From: Chromatiaceae bacterium
GTDB taxonomy: Bacteria > Pseudomonadota > Gammaproteobacteria > Chromatiales > Chromatiaceae
Direction of reading: 5' to 3'
Length of the DNA: 64,000 nucleotides
Assembly: GCA_027078745.1 (NCBI GenBank)
Contig: JALWWO010000020.1
Span: 1 to 64,000, forward strand
Positions 34,541 through 43,071 of the stretch are shown here, in pieces. The position numbers and the translations under genes are program-made. Positions within the stretch are counted from its first letter, which is position 1. Each line of letters begins with the position of its first letter. The notes below the pieces were generated by a model. That model was not told where the DNA came from. It ran no database searches and worked only from the letters and a program-made list of their open reading frames with translations.

Positions 34541-35167
34541 TCAGACCTCATCGAACAAAGAGGCATCCCCCTTCCCATAGCGGAGCACCTGGGGGGTTTC
34601 CTGGGTCAGGTCCACCACAGTGGTGCTCTCCAGCCCACAGAAGCCCCCATCGATGATCAAATCCACCTGATGACCGAGGAGATCGCGCATTTCGTAGGGA
34701 TCAGTCAGGGGGAATTCGTCGCCGGGCAAGATCAGGGTGCTGCTGAGAATAGGTTGATCCAGGGTATCCAGGAGGGATTGGCAGATGGGATGATCCGGCA
34801 CCCGGATGCCGATGGTCTTCCGTTTGGGATGCATCAAGCGCCGAGGCACCTGCTTAGTGCCCTGGAAGATAAAGGTGTAGGGACCTGGGGTCAGGGTTCT
34901 GAGCAACCGGAAGCCCTGGTTATCCACCTTGGCATAGGTGCTGATCTCCGAAAGATCCCGGCACACCAGGGTGAAATTGTGGCGCTGATCCAGCTGGCGA
35001 ATCCTGCGGATGCGTTCCATGGCGGATTTTTCCCCGATCTGGCAACCCAGGGCATAGCAAGAATCCGTGGGATAGAGGATCACCCCACCGGCGAGCAGAA
35101 TATCCACCGCGCGGCGAATGAGGCGAGGTTGAGGATTTTCCGGATGAATCGTGAAAAATTGGGCCAT
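34541..35167 (-). CDS. yciO: YciO/Sua5/YrdC-family protein
   Basis: A 208-residue protein with the YrdC fold: PTDSCYALGCQIG, the KRKTIGIRVPDHPIC strand-helix motif and ILSSTLILPG. This family makes or handles threonylcarbamoyl-AMP for tRNA modification; the YciO branch is less well defined. Its first 33 bases of coding sequence and its upstream region belong to a 155-bp repeat that recurs at 37926-38080 next to the PHP gene. It therefore appears to have been separated from its original upstream partner by an insertion and may have lost its native promoter. Confidence 0.85.
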   Translation of the reverse strand: MAQFFTIHPENPQPRLIRRAVDILLAGGVILYPTDSCYALGCQIGEKSAMERIRRIRQLDQRHNFTLVCRDLSEISTYAKVDNQGFRLLRTLTPGPYTFIFQGTKQVPRRLMHPKRKTIGIRVPDHPICQSLLDTLDQPILSSTLILPGDEFPLTDPYEMRDLLGHQVDLIIDGGFCGLESTTVVDLTQETPQVLRYGKGDASLFDEV

Positions 35168-35289
35168 GAAGCTAAGGTTATTTGGGTGCTAAGGGCCAAT
35201 GCTGCCAGATCGGCGAGCAGCCTGCTGGCAAGGAAGGCATTTTCCCCAGATTGCGACGGGGATCTTCCGGCCCATGATAATCGCTCCCG
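35135..35289. repeat. Left copy of 155-bp direct repeat (yciO start plus PHP 3' end)
   Basis: Matches 37926-38080 with four mismatches. It carries the functional first codons of yciO and a severed 3' end of the PHP gene. All four differences from the right copy are synonymous third-position changes when read in the two original genes (CCG/CCC, CAA/CAG, TAT/TAC, CAT/CAC). Confidence 0.9.
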
Positions 35290-35297
35290 TTCGATAA

Positions 35298-35567
35298 AGG
35301 ACACGATCAGAGCGCTGCACTCCCTACGATCGTGAACACTCAGGCCCTCTGCAAGATAACAGCAGCTTCCTGCCCAACTACAAGCCCGACGACAGCAGCG
35401 TCGCCATCAACGCCCTACTTACTGTTGGTCCCGCTGTGGAAGTTGTGGATATAGTTAACCCAACCCTGCTGCCAAGACAGAAAGTTTACCTAGGGCCCCT
35501 GTTTAGGATATGCAAGGGTGGCCGCCTCCGCGTCGAGGTGAAGACCAGGTTCTGGAGTTTAGGGTGA
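35298..35567 (+). pseudogene. C-terminal remnant of a secreted-protein gene
   Basis: An open frame of about 89 codons without a start codon ends at TGA 35565-35567. Its latter part reads like a coding domain: NALLTVGPAVEVVDIVNPTLL, then KVYLGPLFRICKGGRLRVEV. That is the pattern of short beta-rich C-terminal repeat domains found in large secreted bacterial proteins. It begins just inside the inserted segment and meets the CAP-domain gene tail to tail with a nine-base overlap, so it is best read as a truncated gene. Confidence 0.5.
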
Positions 35568-37619
35568 GGGACCCACGGAGAGCCAACCGTCACTCTCGAC
35601 TCGGAAGCCAGAGCTCAGGATCACCAACGGCGCCTCTAGGACCACACCGCTGGTACTTGGGATCTTTACATCCCCGCTGATGCGGATCCGGTTGCTGGCC
35701 ACGCAACGCACAACCTGGTTGGCCGGGAACGAGGTGGTCACTTCTACGTCGTCGCCGCTGCAATCGGCATCAGCTGCCGGATTCTGCACCTCCACCTTGT
35801 GGAACGGTCCCCAGTCAAGCCCCGGCAATCCCACCCAGGGAACCTGCCTGACTTGCAGCGCATAGTTCCCCGTGCTCGTTGGCGTGAAGCGGAAAGAACC
35901 GCTACCATCCAGTAGACTGGTAGTTATTCCACCCGCTTCCTCGACCCCCCCGAGTTCGATATCGTCTACATAGAGCCCAATACCCTCATAGCTCTGGGGA
36001 TAATAGCTGCCGCCCAAGTAATCGTAGAGAACACGGAAGCGAGCCACCTGACCGGTATAAGCTGCCAGTGACACTTCATGAGCTACGAAATCCATATCCC
36101 CCGCACCACCGGTGCCATGCCGGCTGTACAAGTCCCGCCAACTGTTTCCACCATCCAGGGAGATCTGCACCCTGGCCACCTGGTTCATGGTCGCCCAGCC
36201 CAGCCTCATCTTGAAACGGAGTACACTGGTATCGCCCAGCAGAAAATTCCGGTCCAACTCGAAGCTTTGGGGATCGGGGTAGGTATGGGCTAGGTGAAAG
36301 GAAAAATTGCCGCTGGCCTGGTCCTGACTACTGATCAGCTGGTAGTCGCTGTTAGTGTTGTCGATGATGCGACTGCCACCATCCTCCGCCCCTTCCGGTC
36401 CGCTGTATTCGAGTGCCTCCAGCGCGCGCATCTGGTATCCCTCACCAAAACCTGCCAATTGGTGGTTGAAGGAGGCACCGGAGAGATCCATCACCGATGG
36501 GCCGGTGATCCTCAGTGGAAGCGATGCCCATTGATCGGGATCGAAAACCGTCACTTGGTACTGGAACTGCTGGGCTTGCCCATCGATGAGAACATTGTCG
36601 ATCCGTACCTCGTAGGTGACATCGTCCGACGGTCTAGGCCAAGTGGAAAAAAAGTCATCGGGGTCCAGCCCCTCCGGCACCCAGACCAAGGTGTTTTCGC
36701 CGTAACCGTTGTGCGGTGACTCCAGTACCACAGAAACCGCGTCTCCGTTCTGTATCATGGTCACCGAAGCTGAACCGAAGTCCGCGTCCGGCCAGGAGAA
36801 GGACCAGCGCGCAGGGGTCACCTGATAGGGAACATAACCTGGGGGCGGCCAAGCCACGAACTCGTCGCGCACCTGTGGCCGCGGATCCCATATGTGGGAG
36901 TCGATCACCCAGAGTGCATTAGACGACCAGTTTCCGCCCTCGGGAGGAATGTCGCCCGTTCCCATGAGCTGGGTCTGGGGGTAGAGTATCCAGCGTCGGT
37001 GTCCCACCGGCCCGTTGTCGCTGCCGTAGTCCCTCATTTGTTCATTGACGGCCTCCCAGCCGTGCCTGCCGAGACTGAGGTTCGATTTCGAAGCGGCGTC
37101 GCTCCCCTCATCCGTGTAACAATCCCAGGTGGGAGGAGGAAAGTGGTTCAAGGCCCCGTTCTTTGCCATCATCAGGGCCGCCTGCTGCGCTTTGGCACTG
37201 TACTCTGGGTACAGCCCTACTTGGTCGGGAACCCCAGCCATGGTGCGGTACCAGTTGACACGCAGCAGCACGGCATTGCGGTATTCCTGCGAGGTCTGCC
37301 CGGCCTCACAGGTATCTAAGTTTCCCGTCCATTCTGGTGGAAGGCCGTGCGATGCGCTGTAGACACTCTGGTAGAAGGCCGCGACGATATCCCGTTCGCC
37401 TGTATCCAACGGTCCAAAACCGCCGGTGCGGGTACTCGCGCCATCGCGCAGCTGATAGATCGCAGACTCCGGCGGGAGAGGACTGTCCGGATAGAGAGGG
37501 GCGGTAACCTGCGGCTGTGCCTGCACAGCGCTGGGGCTCCAAAGGAAGAAAGCTAGGAAGATTTCCGGCCAAAAAACTCTATTCAGGTTTTCTAAAGTGA
37601 AACCAGCTAGTGATTTCAT
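35559..37619 (-). CDS. Large secreted CAP-domain protein
   Basis: A 686-residue exported protein with a hydrophobic leader ending near SAVQAQ. Residues about 70-235 form a CAP (SCP/PR1) domain with VNWYRTMAGVP, AQQAALMMAKNGALNHFPP and GHRRWILYPQTQLMGTGD. A middle part has beta-sandwich features (QISLDGGNSWRDLYSR, LYVDDIELGG), and the C-terminal 60 residues end in a beta-solenoid-like anchor ILSSGFRVESDGWLSVG. Its codon choice looks less biased than that of neighbouring housekeeping genes. It lies inside the 155-bp repeat-bounded insert and is probably horizontally acquired. The role is unknown; surface adhesion or hydrolysis is possible. Confidence 0.75.
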   Translation of the reverse strand: MKSLAGFTLENLNRVFWPEIFLAFFLWSPSAVQAQPQVTAPLYPDSPLPPESAIYQLRDGASTRTGGFGPLDTGERDIVAAFYQSVYSASHGLPPEWTGNLDTCEAGQTSQEYRNAVLLRVNWYRTMAGVPDQVGLYPEYSAKAQQAALMMAKNGALNHFPPPTWDCYTDEGSDAASKSNLSLGRHGWEAVNEQMRDYGSDNGPVGHRRWILYPQTQLMGTGDIPPEGGNWSSNALWVIDSHIWDPRPQVRDEFVAWPPPGYVPYQVTPARWSFSWPDADFGSASVTMIQNGDAVSVVLESPHNGYGENTLVWVPEGLDPDDFFSTWPRPSDDVTYEVRIDNVLIDGQAQQFQYQVTVFDPDQWASLPLRITGPSVMDLSGASFNHQLAGFGEGYQMRALEALEYSGPEGAEDGGSRIIDNTNSDYQLISSQDQASGNFSFHLAHTYPDPQSFELDRNFLLGDTSVLRFKMRLGWATMNQVARVQISLDGGNSWRDLYSRHGTGGAGDMDFVAHEVSLAAYTGQVARFRVLYDYLGGSYYPQSYEGIGLYVDDIELGGVEEAGGITTSLLDGSGSFRFTPTSTGNYALQVRQVPWVGLPGLDWGPFHKVEVQNPAADADCSGDDVEVTTSFPANQVVRCVASNRIRISGDVKIPSTSGVVLEAPLVILSSGFRVESDGWLSVGPSP

Positions 37620-37925
37620 TTAATCAACCTTCGATAGCTGCTCATGTATTTGAGATAAGGATATCCGTATACGCTATCAGAGAAACCTACCGCATCACCG
37701 CATCCGGGAATGGTGTTTTTAATACCCTGCCAAATTATCAGTTTGGCGAAAGGAAAGCCAGTGTCTGAGGCCCGATTCCGTGATTACATCTAGTATGACA
37801 ATCAACTGGTCTGCCAGATCCAGGAGCACAGGATAGATATCATCGAGGGATTTCGCCAAACTCCTGATCGTCGTCGCCGACTTCCCGGTGGCCGTAAATA
37901 GTCTGGCGAATGCGTTCCACGGTGA
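37620..37925. other. Right-hand part of the insert, no confident gene
   Basis: About 300 bases upstream of the CAP-domain gene and up to the right repeat copy. They should hold the CAP gene promoter; GAAGG lies about ten bases before its ATG. No transposase, tRNA or inverted terminal repeat is recognisable. Confidence 0.4.
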
Positions 37926-37958
37926 ATTTTCGGGATGAATCGTGAAAAACTGGGCCAT
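37719..37958 (-). pseudogene. Severed yciO 5' end fused to insert sequence
   Basis: The first 11 codons equal the start of yciO (MAQFFTIHPEN). The frame then runs into unrelated sequence (SPWNAFARLFTATGKS...) and stops after 79 residues. It starts ten bases after the PHP stop, which is the original place of yciO. It could still be translated from the PHP transcript but is most likely a by-product of the insertion. Confidence 0.55.
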
Positions 37959-38080
37959 GAAGCTAAGGTTATTTGGGTGCTAAGGGCCAATGCTGCCAGA
38001 TCGGCGAGCAGCCTGCTGGCAAGGAAGGCATTTTCCCCAGATTGCGACGGGGATCTTCCGGCCCGTGGTAATCGCTCCCG
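37926..38080. repeat. Right copy of 155-bp direct repeat (yciO start plus PHP 3' end)
   Basis: Matches 35135-35289 with four mismatches. Here the PHP 3' end is functional and the yciO start is cut off. Together the two copies bracket 2,636 bp of inserted sequence. Confidence 0.9.
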
Positions 38081-38811
38081 CAGGAAGCGAGCAGTCCGTG
38101 CTTGCGAGCCTGTTGAGCAAAGCGCTGCGCCTCATCTTCTCGACAGCTGCCGGAGAGCACTTCCAAGCCTTCCCCCCCCAATGCCTTGAATTCTTCGAAC
38201 AGACGCAGCATTTTAAGAGAACTAAAGCCATAGCGGGCAGGATGGGCGATGACCGCCTGTCCACCGGCTGCCCGAATCCAAGCGACCGCTTCCCCAAGCT
38301 GCGCCCATTCCCCCGGCACATAGCCCGGCCTACCTCGGATGAGAAAGCGTTGGAACACTTCTCCCATCGTCGCCCCATAACCCCGCTGGAGGAGGAAACG
38401 AGCGAAATGTCCCCGCCCCAACGACTGGCCCTGGGACAGGGCTTGCGCGCCGGCCAGCGCATCGGGAATGCCGTTTTGGGCAAGCTGCTTGCCGATCGCC
38501 TCCGCCCGTCGATGCCGTGCCACCCGAAGTCGCTGCAAGCCCGCTTGCAGGACTGGATTTTCTGGATCGATCCCCAGCCCCAGAACATGCACCGTACGCC
38601 CGCCCCAGCTGGTGGAGATCTCCACGCCGGGAATGAGATGAATGCCCGCTTGCTGTGCGGCTGCCCTAGCCTCCGCAATGCCCGCCGTGGTGTCGTGATC
38701 CGTGAGGGCCAGTACCTGAATGCCTGGGGCTGCCCGATGCACCAATTCGTTAGGAGCCAAGCTGCCGTCCGAAGCGCTGGAATGGGTGTGCAGGTCAAAT
38801 CGCATCATCAT
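37969..38811 (-). CDS. PHP-domain phosphoesterase (RNase AM/YciV-like)
   Basis: A 280-residue PHP metallo-phosphoesterase with DLHTHSSASDGSLAPNELV at the start, LTDHDTTAG, IPGVEISTSWGG, a conserved His in AVIAHPARYG and a final GSDYHGPED. YciV-type enzymes trim 5' ends of structured RNAs and act on 3',5'-bisphosphates. The start is one of several clustered ATGs; 38811 is used because AGG is then about eight bases upstream. In the ancestral order yciO followed this gene after ten bases. Confidence 0.85.
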   Translation of the reverse strand: MMMRFDLHTHSSASDGSLAPNELVHRAAPGIQVLALTDHDTTAGIAEARAAAQQAGIHLIPGVEISTSWGGRTVHVLGLGIDPENPVLQAGLQRLRVARHRRAEAIGKQLAQNGIPDALAGAQALSQGQSLGRGHFARFLLQRGYGATMGEVFQRFLIRGRPGYVPGEWAQLGEAVAWIRAAGGQAVIAHPARYGFSSLKMLRLFEEFKALGGEGLEVLSGSCREDEAQRFAQQARKHGLLASCGSDYHGPEDPRRNLGKMPSLPAGCSPIWQHWPLAPK

Positions 38812-38897
38812 GCTCATAGCCTACTCGATGCGCAGCGATCTACCGAGCCTTTTCAAAATCATGGTCCTTGTGGGCACCTTGCTGGAATGCGGTTTCT

Positions 38898-39644
38898 ATG
38901 ATTCCCCCCCTCGATATCCACTCTATTGCCGAAGCGTTGGACCGGATCGGGGAGGCCCTCAGGGAAGCCGCCGAAGATCATCCGAAGATTTCCGAAAGGG
39001 AAGTCGAACCCCAGGTATTGCTGGATGTCCTGCGGGAACTGTTGGATACCCTCTGCCAACCTCCCGACGGGACGCTCGGTTCCCTACCCAGGGTCTCAGA
39101 ACCCAACCAGGATAAAACGAGCCTAGGAGATCTTGGGTTGGAGCTACTCAGCCACCTCGCTGCCCTCGCTTTGCGCCTGCAACGCCCCCAATTGATGCAA
39201 GAGATCGAGATGCTCAGCGTGCCCCTCGCCTGCTGGATAGCCCGCTGTGAGGGGGAAATCTTACAGCTCGACCTAATCGTAGATGGTGCGGCTGTCTTAG
39301 CCAATCGCTTGCAAGATCCCCGAGAGCTCGCCCAACTCTACGGACTCCTACGGGAAATCAACTTCGCCCTCAGTCCTTTGATCACCCAATCCAACCGCCA
39401 GCAAGATCCCCAATGGCCCTGGCGCATCTTCCTGATCAACAAGGCCATCGTGGCGACCCGCAGCCATCAAACGGTCTTCATGCAGGAAGCCTTCTCGCAC
39501 CTCGTGGAGCAGTTGCCCGAGGAAGCCTCGGATTTTTTCCGAGAAGGTATGGAACAGATGGTAGCATTGGACTATCCCCAGCCCGTGCGGGAAATGATGG
39601 AACACTGGTTTGCCCAATGGTGTGCGCCCAGAATCCTACATTAG
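38898..39644 (+). CDS. Conserved hypothetical helical protein
   Basis: A 248-residue, mostly helical, acidic protein without a signal peptide or membrane helix. It begins PPLDIHSIAEALDRIGEALREAAEDHPKI and contains leucine-rich helices throughout. ATG at 38898 is preferred over an upstream TTG because GGAA is suitably spaced. It diverges from the PHP gene and lies ten bases before yciB, so the two are probably co-transcribed. I do not recognise a family with known function. Confidence 0.7.
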   Translation: MIPPLDIHSIAEALDRIGEALREAAEDHPKISEREVEPQVLLDVLRELLDTLCQPPDGTLGSLPRVSEPNQDKTSLGDLGLELLSHLAALALRLQRPQLMQEIEMLSVPLACWIARCEGEILQLDLIVDGAAVLANRLQDPRELAQLYGLLREINFALSPLITQSNRQQDPQWPWRIFLINKAIVATRSHQTVFMQEAFSHLVEQLPEEASDFFREGMEQMVALDYPQPVREMMEHWFAQWCAPRILH

Positions 39645-39654
39645 GCCCAGAACC

Positions 39655-40335
39655 ATGAAACTACTGATCGATTTTTTCCCCATCCTGCTGTTCTTCCTCG
39701 CCTACAAGCTCGCCGGCATCTATGTGGCCACAGCGGTGGCCATCGGTGCCGCTGCCCTGCAAGTCCTGTGGGCCTGGTGGCGCAGAAGGCAGGTGGAGAA
39801 GATGCATCTGGCCACCCTGGGCCTGCTGCTGGTCTTCGGTGGCATGACCTTGGCCTTCCAAGATCCCATCTTCGTTATGTGGAAGCCCACCCTGGTCAAT
39901 TGGCTGTTCGCCATCGTCTTCCTCGGCAGCCAGGTATGGGGGGAAAAAACCCTCATCGAACGCATGATGGGCCATGTGATCCAGGTGCCTGATCCGATCT
40001 GGTCCCGCTTGAATCTGCTCTGGGTGGGGTTCTTTCTCCTGTCCGGTCTGGCGAATCTCTACGTGGTCTATGAGTACAGCGGGTTTTACGAAGCCCAGCA
40101 AGCCCTGATCGCTGCTGCCGGTCATGGAAAAATCGATCTGAGCGCTTGCAGCAGCCTCTTCACCGGAGATCTGCTCAGCCAATGCCAGGATACCCAGATG
40201 CGGGAAGAAACCTGGGTGAATTTCAAGCTGTTCGGCATGTTGGGCATGACGCTTCTCTTCGTCATCGCACAGGCTCTCTATCTCGCCCGACACATGCGGG
40301 AGCCACAAGCGTTAGAAGCGGCGGATCACGATTAG
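39655..40335 (+). CDS. yciB: Inner-membrane septation protein A (YciB)
   Basis: A 226-residue membrane protein with about five or six hydrophobic helices. It starts KLLIDFFPILLFFLAYKL and contains the conserved NPxx-like WKPTLVNWLFAIVFLGSQVWGEKTLIERMMG and FKLFGMLGMTLLFVIAQALYL. It is longer than the usual ~180 residues because of a roughly 45-residue insert (about 143-187, containing CSSLFTGDLLSQC) in the last periplasmic or cytoplasmic loop. Its stop overlaps the lpxH stop on the other strand by four bases. Confidence 0.88.
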   Translation: MKLLIDFFPILLFFLAYKLAGIYVATAVAIGAAALQVLWAWWRRRQVEKMHLATLGLLLVFGGMTLAFQDPIFVMWKPTLVNWLFAIVFLGSQVWGEKTLIERMMGHVIQVPDPIWSRLNLLWVGFFLLSGLANLYVVYEYSGFYEAQQALIAAAGHGKIDLSACSSLFTGDLLSQCQDTQMREETWVNFKLFGMLGMTLLFVIAQALYLARHMREPQALEAADHD

Positions 40336-41063
40336 TCGAACTGCACCGCCTCCCGATGCCAACCCCTTTCAGAGAGGGACAGGATTTCCCCTCGATCTTC
40401 CCACCATTCGGCGAGCACGTGGCGGACGATCTGTACCCCTTGCTCCTCATGGATCTGGGTGCTTGGCCGATGAATATGGCCGTGGATCAGGTGTGTGGCC
40501 TGAAAGCGCGCTAAATAGGCCTGTACTGCCGTTTGGTTCACATCCATGACCTGTGGACGCTTCTGCGCCGTGGCTTGAGCGCTTTTCCGGCGATAGTCCC
40601 GCGCGATCGCCCGCCGTTTCTCTAAAGATTTCCAGAGGAAGAGCCGCTTGAGCAGGGGATTGCGCACCCGTCGGCGAAAGCGTTGATAAGCGAGATCGTC
40701 CGTGCACAGCAGATCCCCATGCATGAGCAGGATCCGCTGCCCGTGATCAATCAATAGGCTGGGATCGGGGAGCAGGCGGCAACCGGTAGCGCGGCAGAAT
40801 GCCTTGCCCAGCAGGAAATCCCGATTGCCCGGCAACAGGGCGCAGCCCGTCCCCCCTCGGGTCAGGGCCCGCAGGGCTTGGCGAATGCGCTGGTAAGGGG
40901 GGAGATCGTCATCATCGCCGATCCAGGCATCGAAGAGATCCCCCAGGATGTAGAGTTGGGACGCACGCTTCGCCCGCGTGGCGAGAAAATGGCGGAAGAG
41001 CGCCATGGTTTCCGGTCGTTCTGGCGAAAGGTGCAGATCGGAGCAGAACAAGCGCTCATCCAC
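40332..41063 (-). CDS. lpxH: UDP-2,3-diacylglucosamine pyrophosphatase
   Basis: A 243-residue calcineurin-type phosphoesterase that makes lipid X for lipid A synthesis. Motifs in order: FCSDLHLSPERP, GDLFDAWIGDDD, PGNRDFLLG, LMHGDLLCTDD and LIHGHIHRPS. The frame is open far upstream into the cyclophilin gene; I choose GTG at 41063 because it gives the normal length and starts just before the first metal motif. It follows the cyclophilin ppiB gene by eight bases on the same strand, an arrangement common in gammaproteobacteria. Confidence 0.88.
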   Translation of the reverse strand: MDERLFCSDLHLSPERPETMALFRHFLATRAKRASQLYILGDLFDAWIGDDDDLPPYQRIRQALRALTRGGTGCALLPGNRDFLLGKAFCRATGCRLLPDPSLLIDHGQRILLMHGDLLCTDDLAYQRFRRRVRNPLLKRLFLWKSLEKRRAIARDYRRKSAQATAQKRPQVMDVNQTAVQAYLARFQATHLIHGHIHRPSTQIHEEQGVQIVRHVLAEWWEDRGEILSLSERGWHREAVQFD

Positions 41064-41071
41064 GGAGAGGC

Positions 41072-41560
41072 TCAGTCCAGGATCTCGGCTTTCTCCAGAA
41101 TGACCGGTTCCAGGGGTACGTTCTGATGCCCCCGATGATTGCCCGTGGCCACCTCCTTGATGCGGTCCACCACCTCCATGCCCTTCACCACCTTGCCGAA
41201 GACCGCGTAGCCCCAACCATCCTGGCCGGGATAATCCAGAAAGTCGTTGTCCGCCACATTGATGAAGAACTGGGCGGTGGCGGAATGGGGATCGCTGGTT
41301 CGGGCCATGGCGATGGTACCCCGAAGGTTCTTCAGGCCGTTCTTGGCTTCGTTCTCGATGGGGGCGCGGGTGGGCTTCTCCGCAAAATGGGTATCCAATC
41401 CTCCACCCTGAATCATGAAGCCGTCGATGACCCGGTGGAAGAGGGTGCCATCGTAATGGCCTTCCCGTACATATTGCTCAAAATTCGCAACGCTGATGGG
41501 TGCGCGGGCCTCATCCAGTTCCAGGAGAATTTCCCCGTAGTTGGTCGTGAACTTTACCAT
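41072..41560 (-). CDS. ppiB: Cytoplasmic cyclophilin peptidyl-prolyl isomerase
   Basis: A 162-residue cyclophilin starting [16 protein letters not shown], with [33 protein letters not shown] and [19 protein letters not shown]. No signal peptide. The start at 41560 is chosen because AGGAG is eight bases upstream; GTG 41569 and ATG 41566 are too close. It lies directly after a periplasmic paralogue, and 98 bp of the core (41244-41341) differ at only two positions from the paralogue (41750-41847), suggesting recent gene conversion. Confidence 0.93.
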   Translation of the reverse strand: MVKFTTNYGEILLELDEARAPISVANFEQYVREGHYDGTLFHRVIDGFMIQGGGLDTHFAEKPTRAPIENEAKNGLKNLRGTIAMARTSDPHSATAQFFINVADNDFLDYPGQDGWGYAVFGKVVKGMEVVDRIKEVATGNHRGHQNVPLEPVILEKAEILD

Positions 41561-41565
41561 CTCCA

Positions 41566-42144
41566 TCACTCCTGCACGCGGCTTACCCGCTGGATGAGGA
41601 CGGTGGATCGGGGGACATCCCGAGGAAAAAAGCCCTTGGGTCCGGTGGGCGTCTTGGCGATGGCATCCACCACCTCCATACCGTCCACCACCTTGCCGAA
41701 GACCGCGTAACCCCAGCCTCGGAGCGTTTTGCTTCGATGGTTCAGGAAATCGTTGTCCGCCACATTGATGAAGAACTGAGCGGTGGCGGAATGGGGATCG
41801 CTGGTTCGGGCCATGGCGATGGTACCCCGAAGGTTCTTCAAGCCGTTGTCCGCCTCGTTCTCGATGGGTGCATGGGTAGGCTTCTTCCGTAGATCTGGGG
41901 TGAACCCCCCGCCCTGAATCATGAAGCCATCGATAACCCGATGGAAAATGGTGCCGTCATAATAGCCTTCGTCCACATAGCGGAGAAAATTCTCCACGGT
42001 CTTGGGCGCCTTGTCCGGGTAGAGTTCCAGACGGATAGTGCCCAGGTTGGTTTCCATGCGCACCTGCGGAAGTTCCGCTGGACCGGCCAGGGAAGCGGTG
42101 GCGGCGAAGAGCAGCAGCCAAGCAAAGCGGAGTAAGGATTGCAT
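41566..42144 (-). CDS. ppiA: Exported cyclophilin peptidyl-prolyl isomerase
   Basis: A 192-residue cyclophilin with a signal peptide ([21 protein letters not shown]). It carries the same core motifs as the downstream gene ([44 protein letters not shown]). It starts 24 bases after tRNA-Arg on the same strand and is the first of ppiA-ppiB-lpxH. It should speed proline isomerisation in the periplasm. Confidence 0.92.
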   Translation of the reverse strand: MQSLLRFAWLLLFAATASLAGPAELPQVRMETNLGTIRLELYPDKAPKTVENFLRYVDEGYYDGTIFHRVIDGFMIQGGGFTPDLRKKPTHAPIENEADNGLKNLRGTIAMARTSDPHSATAQFFINVADNDFLNHRSKTLRGWGYAVFGKVVDGMEVVDAIAKTPTGPKGFFPRDVPRSTVLIQRVSRVQE

Positions 42145-42168
42145 CGCAATTTCTTTAATTCGGAAAGA

Positions 42169-42245
42169 TGGCGCGCCTGACAGGATTTGAACCTGTGACC
42201 CCCGCCTTCGGAGGGCGGTACTCTATCCAACTGAGCTACAGGCGC
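42169..42245 (-). tRNA. tRNA-Arg (anticodon CCG)
   Basis: On the minus strand the cloverleaf is complete: acceptor GCGCCTG/CAGGCGC, D-arm with AGCTCAGTTGGATAGAG, anticodon stem CCGCC/GGCGG around loop CTCCGAA (anticodon CCG, reading CGG), T-arm with GGTTCAAATCC, discriminator G and an encoded CCA end (42169-42171). Confidence 0.96.
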
Positions 42246-42340
42246 GGAGATGGGGAGATAGCCCCTTCAGCGGGGCCTTAGCATAGCTGCTTCCCCCGCC
42301 CTCGTCCATAGGGGCGAGGGAAAAATTGTAGGGACTCCGA

Positions 42341-42346
42341 TATAAT
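42341..42346 (+). promoter_or_regulatory. Candidate -10 element (TATAAT)
   Basis: A perfect TATAAT lies 87 bases before the cytochrome c5-like start codon. The matching -35 region is poor (TTGTAG is too close), so the promoter may be extended or activator-dependent. Confidence 0.4.
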
Positions 42347-42432
42347 TGCCCAGCTTGAGACGGGTTAAAGGGCAATTTTTCCAATCCTGGCACCGTATTC
42401 TACAATTACTCTTTTCCTAGATGGAGGTATCC

Positions 42433-43035
42433 GTGAGCGAATCCAGAAACAGTGAGTTCGGAACATCCGTATCCGGCTTGATCCTGACCTTCATGTTGAT
42501 CGTAGGGATCTATGCCCTGACCGCCGGCCGCTTTGCCGCTATGAACGCGGTTCCTTCCACGCCGGAGGAAGTGGCTGCTCGGCTCCGGCCCGTGGGCCAG
42601 GTTACCCTGGCGGGGGAAACGCCCCCAGCAAGTGCCCCAGCACCTGCGGCGGTTCAGGAACAGGATCCTGGCGCAGCGACCTATCAGCAGGTTTGCAGCG
42701 CTTGCCACGGCACCGGGGCCGCCGGCGCGCCGAAACTCGGGGATCAGGCCGCTTGGGCGCCTCGGGCGGAACGGGGCATCGATGCCCTGTTGGAAACGGC
42801 CATTCAGGGGAAGGGTGCCATGCCTCCTCGGGGCACCTGCGCCACCTGCTCGGATGAGGATTTGCGGGCAGTCATCCGATACATGCTTGCGGAAATGGGC
42901 CTAGACCAGGTAGAAGCAACCGCATCTGCGCAAAGTCCGGAACAACCCGTAGCGGAATCCCCTGCTGCCGAAGCCGAACAAGAAGCCTCCACCCCCGCAG
43001 AGGATAAGCCCCCCGCCGAAGCCACGTCCCAATAA
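42433..43035 (+). CDS. Membrane-anchored cytochrome c5-like protein
   Basis: A 200-residue protein with one N-terminal transmembrane anchor (SVSGLILTFMLIVGIYAL), a Pro/Ala linker, and one class I haem domain: CSACHGTGAAGAPKLGD near residue 88, axial Met in GKGAMPPRG and a CATC pair typical of cytochrome c5. A Glu/Pro/Ala-rich tail of about 50 residues ends the protein. GTG at 42433 is chosen as start because GGAGG lies just upstream, within a spurious earlier ATG frame. It likely shuttles electrons in the periplasm. Confidence 0.88.
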   Translation: MSESRNSEFGTSVSGLILTFMLIVGIYALTAGRFAAMNAVPSTPEEVAARLRPVGQVTLAGETPPASAPAPAAVQEQDPGAATYQQVCSACHGTGAAGAPKLGDQAAWAPRAERGIDALLETAIQGKGAMPPRGTCATCSDEDLRAVIRYMLAEMGLDQVEATASAQSPEQPVAESPAAEAEQEASTPAEDKPPAEATSQ

Positions 43036-43071
43036 CCGATTCCGGAACTGGCTCTCCGCAGTCAGTTCCAG

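Noticed and set aside
37620-37925. Insertion-sequence remnant next to the right repeat
   Set aside because: No terminal inverted repeat or recognisable transposase motif in any frame.
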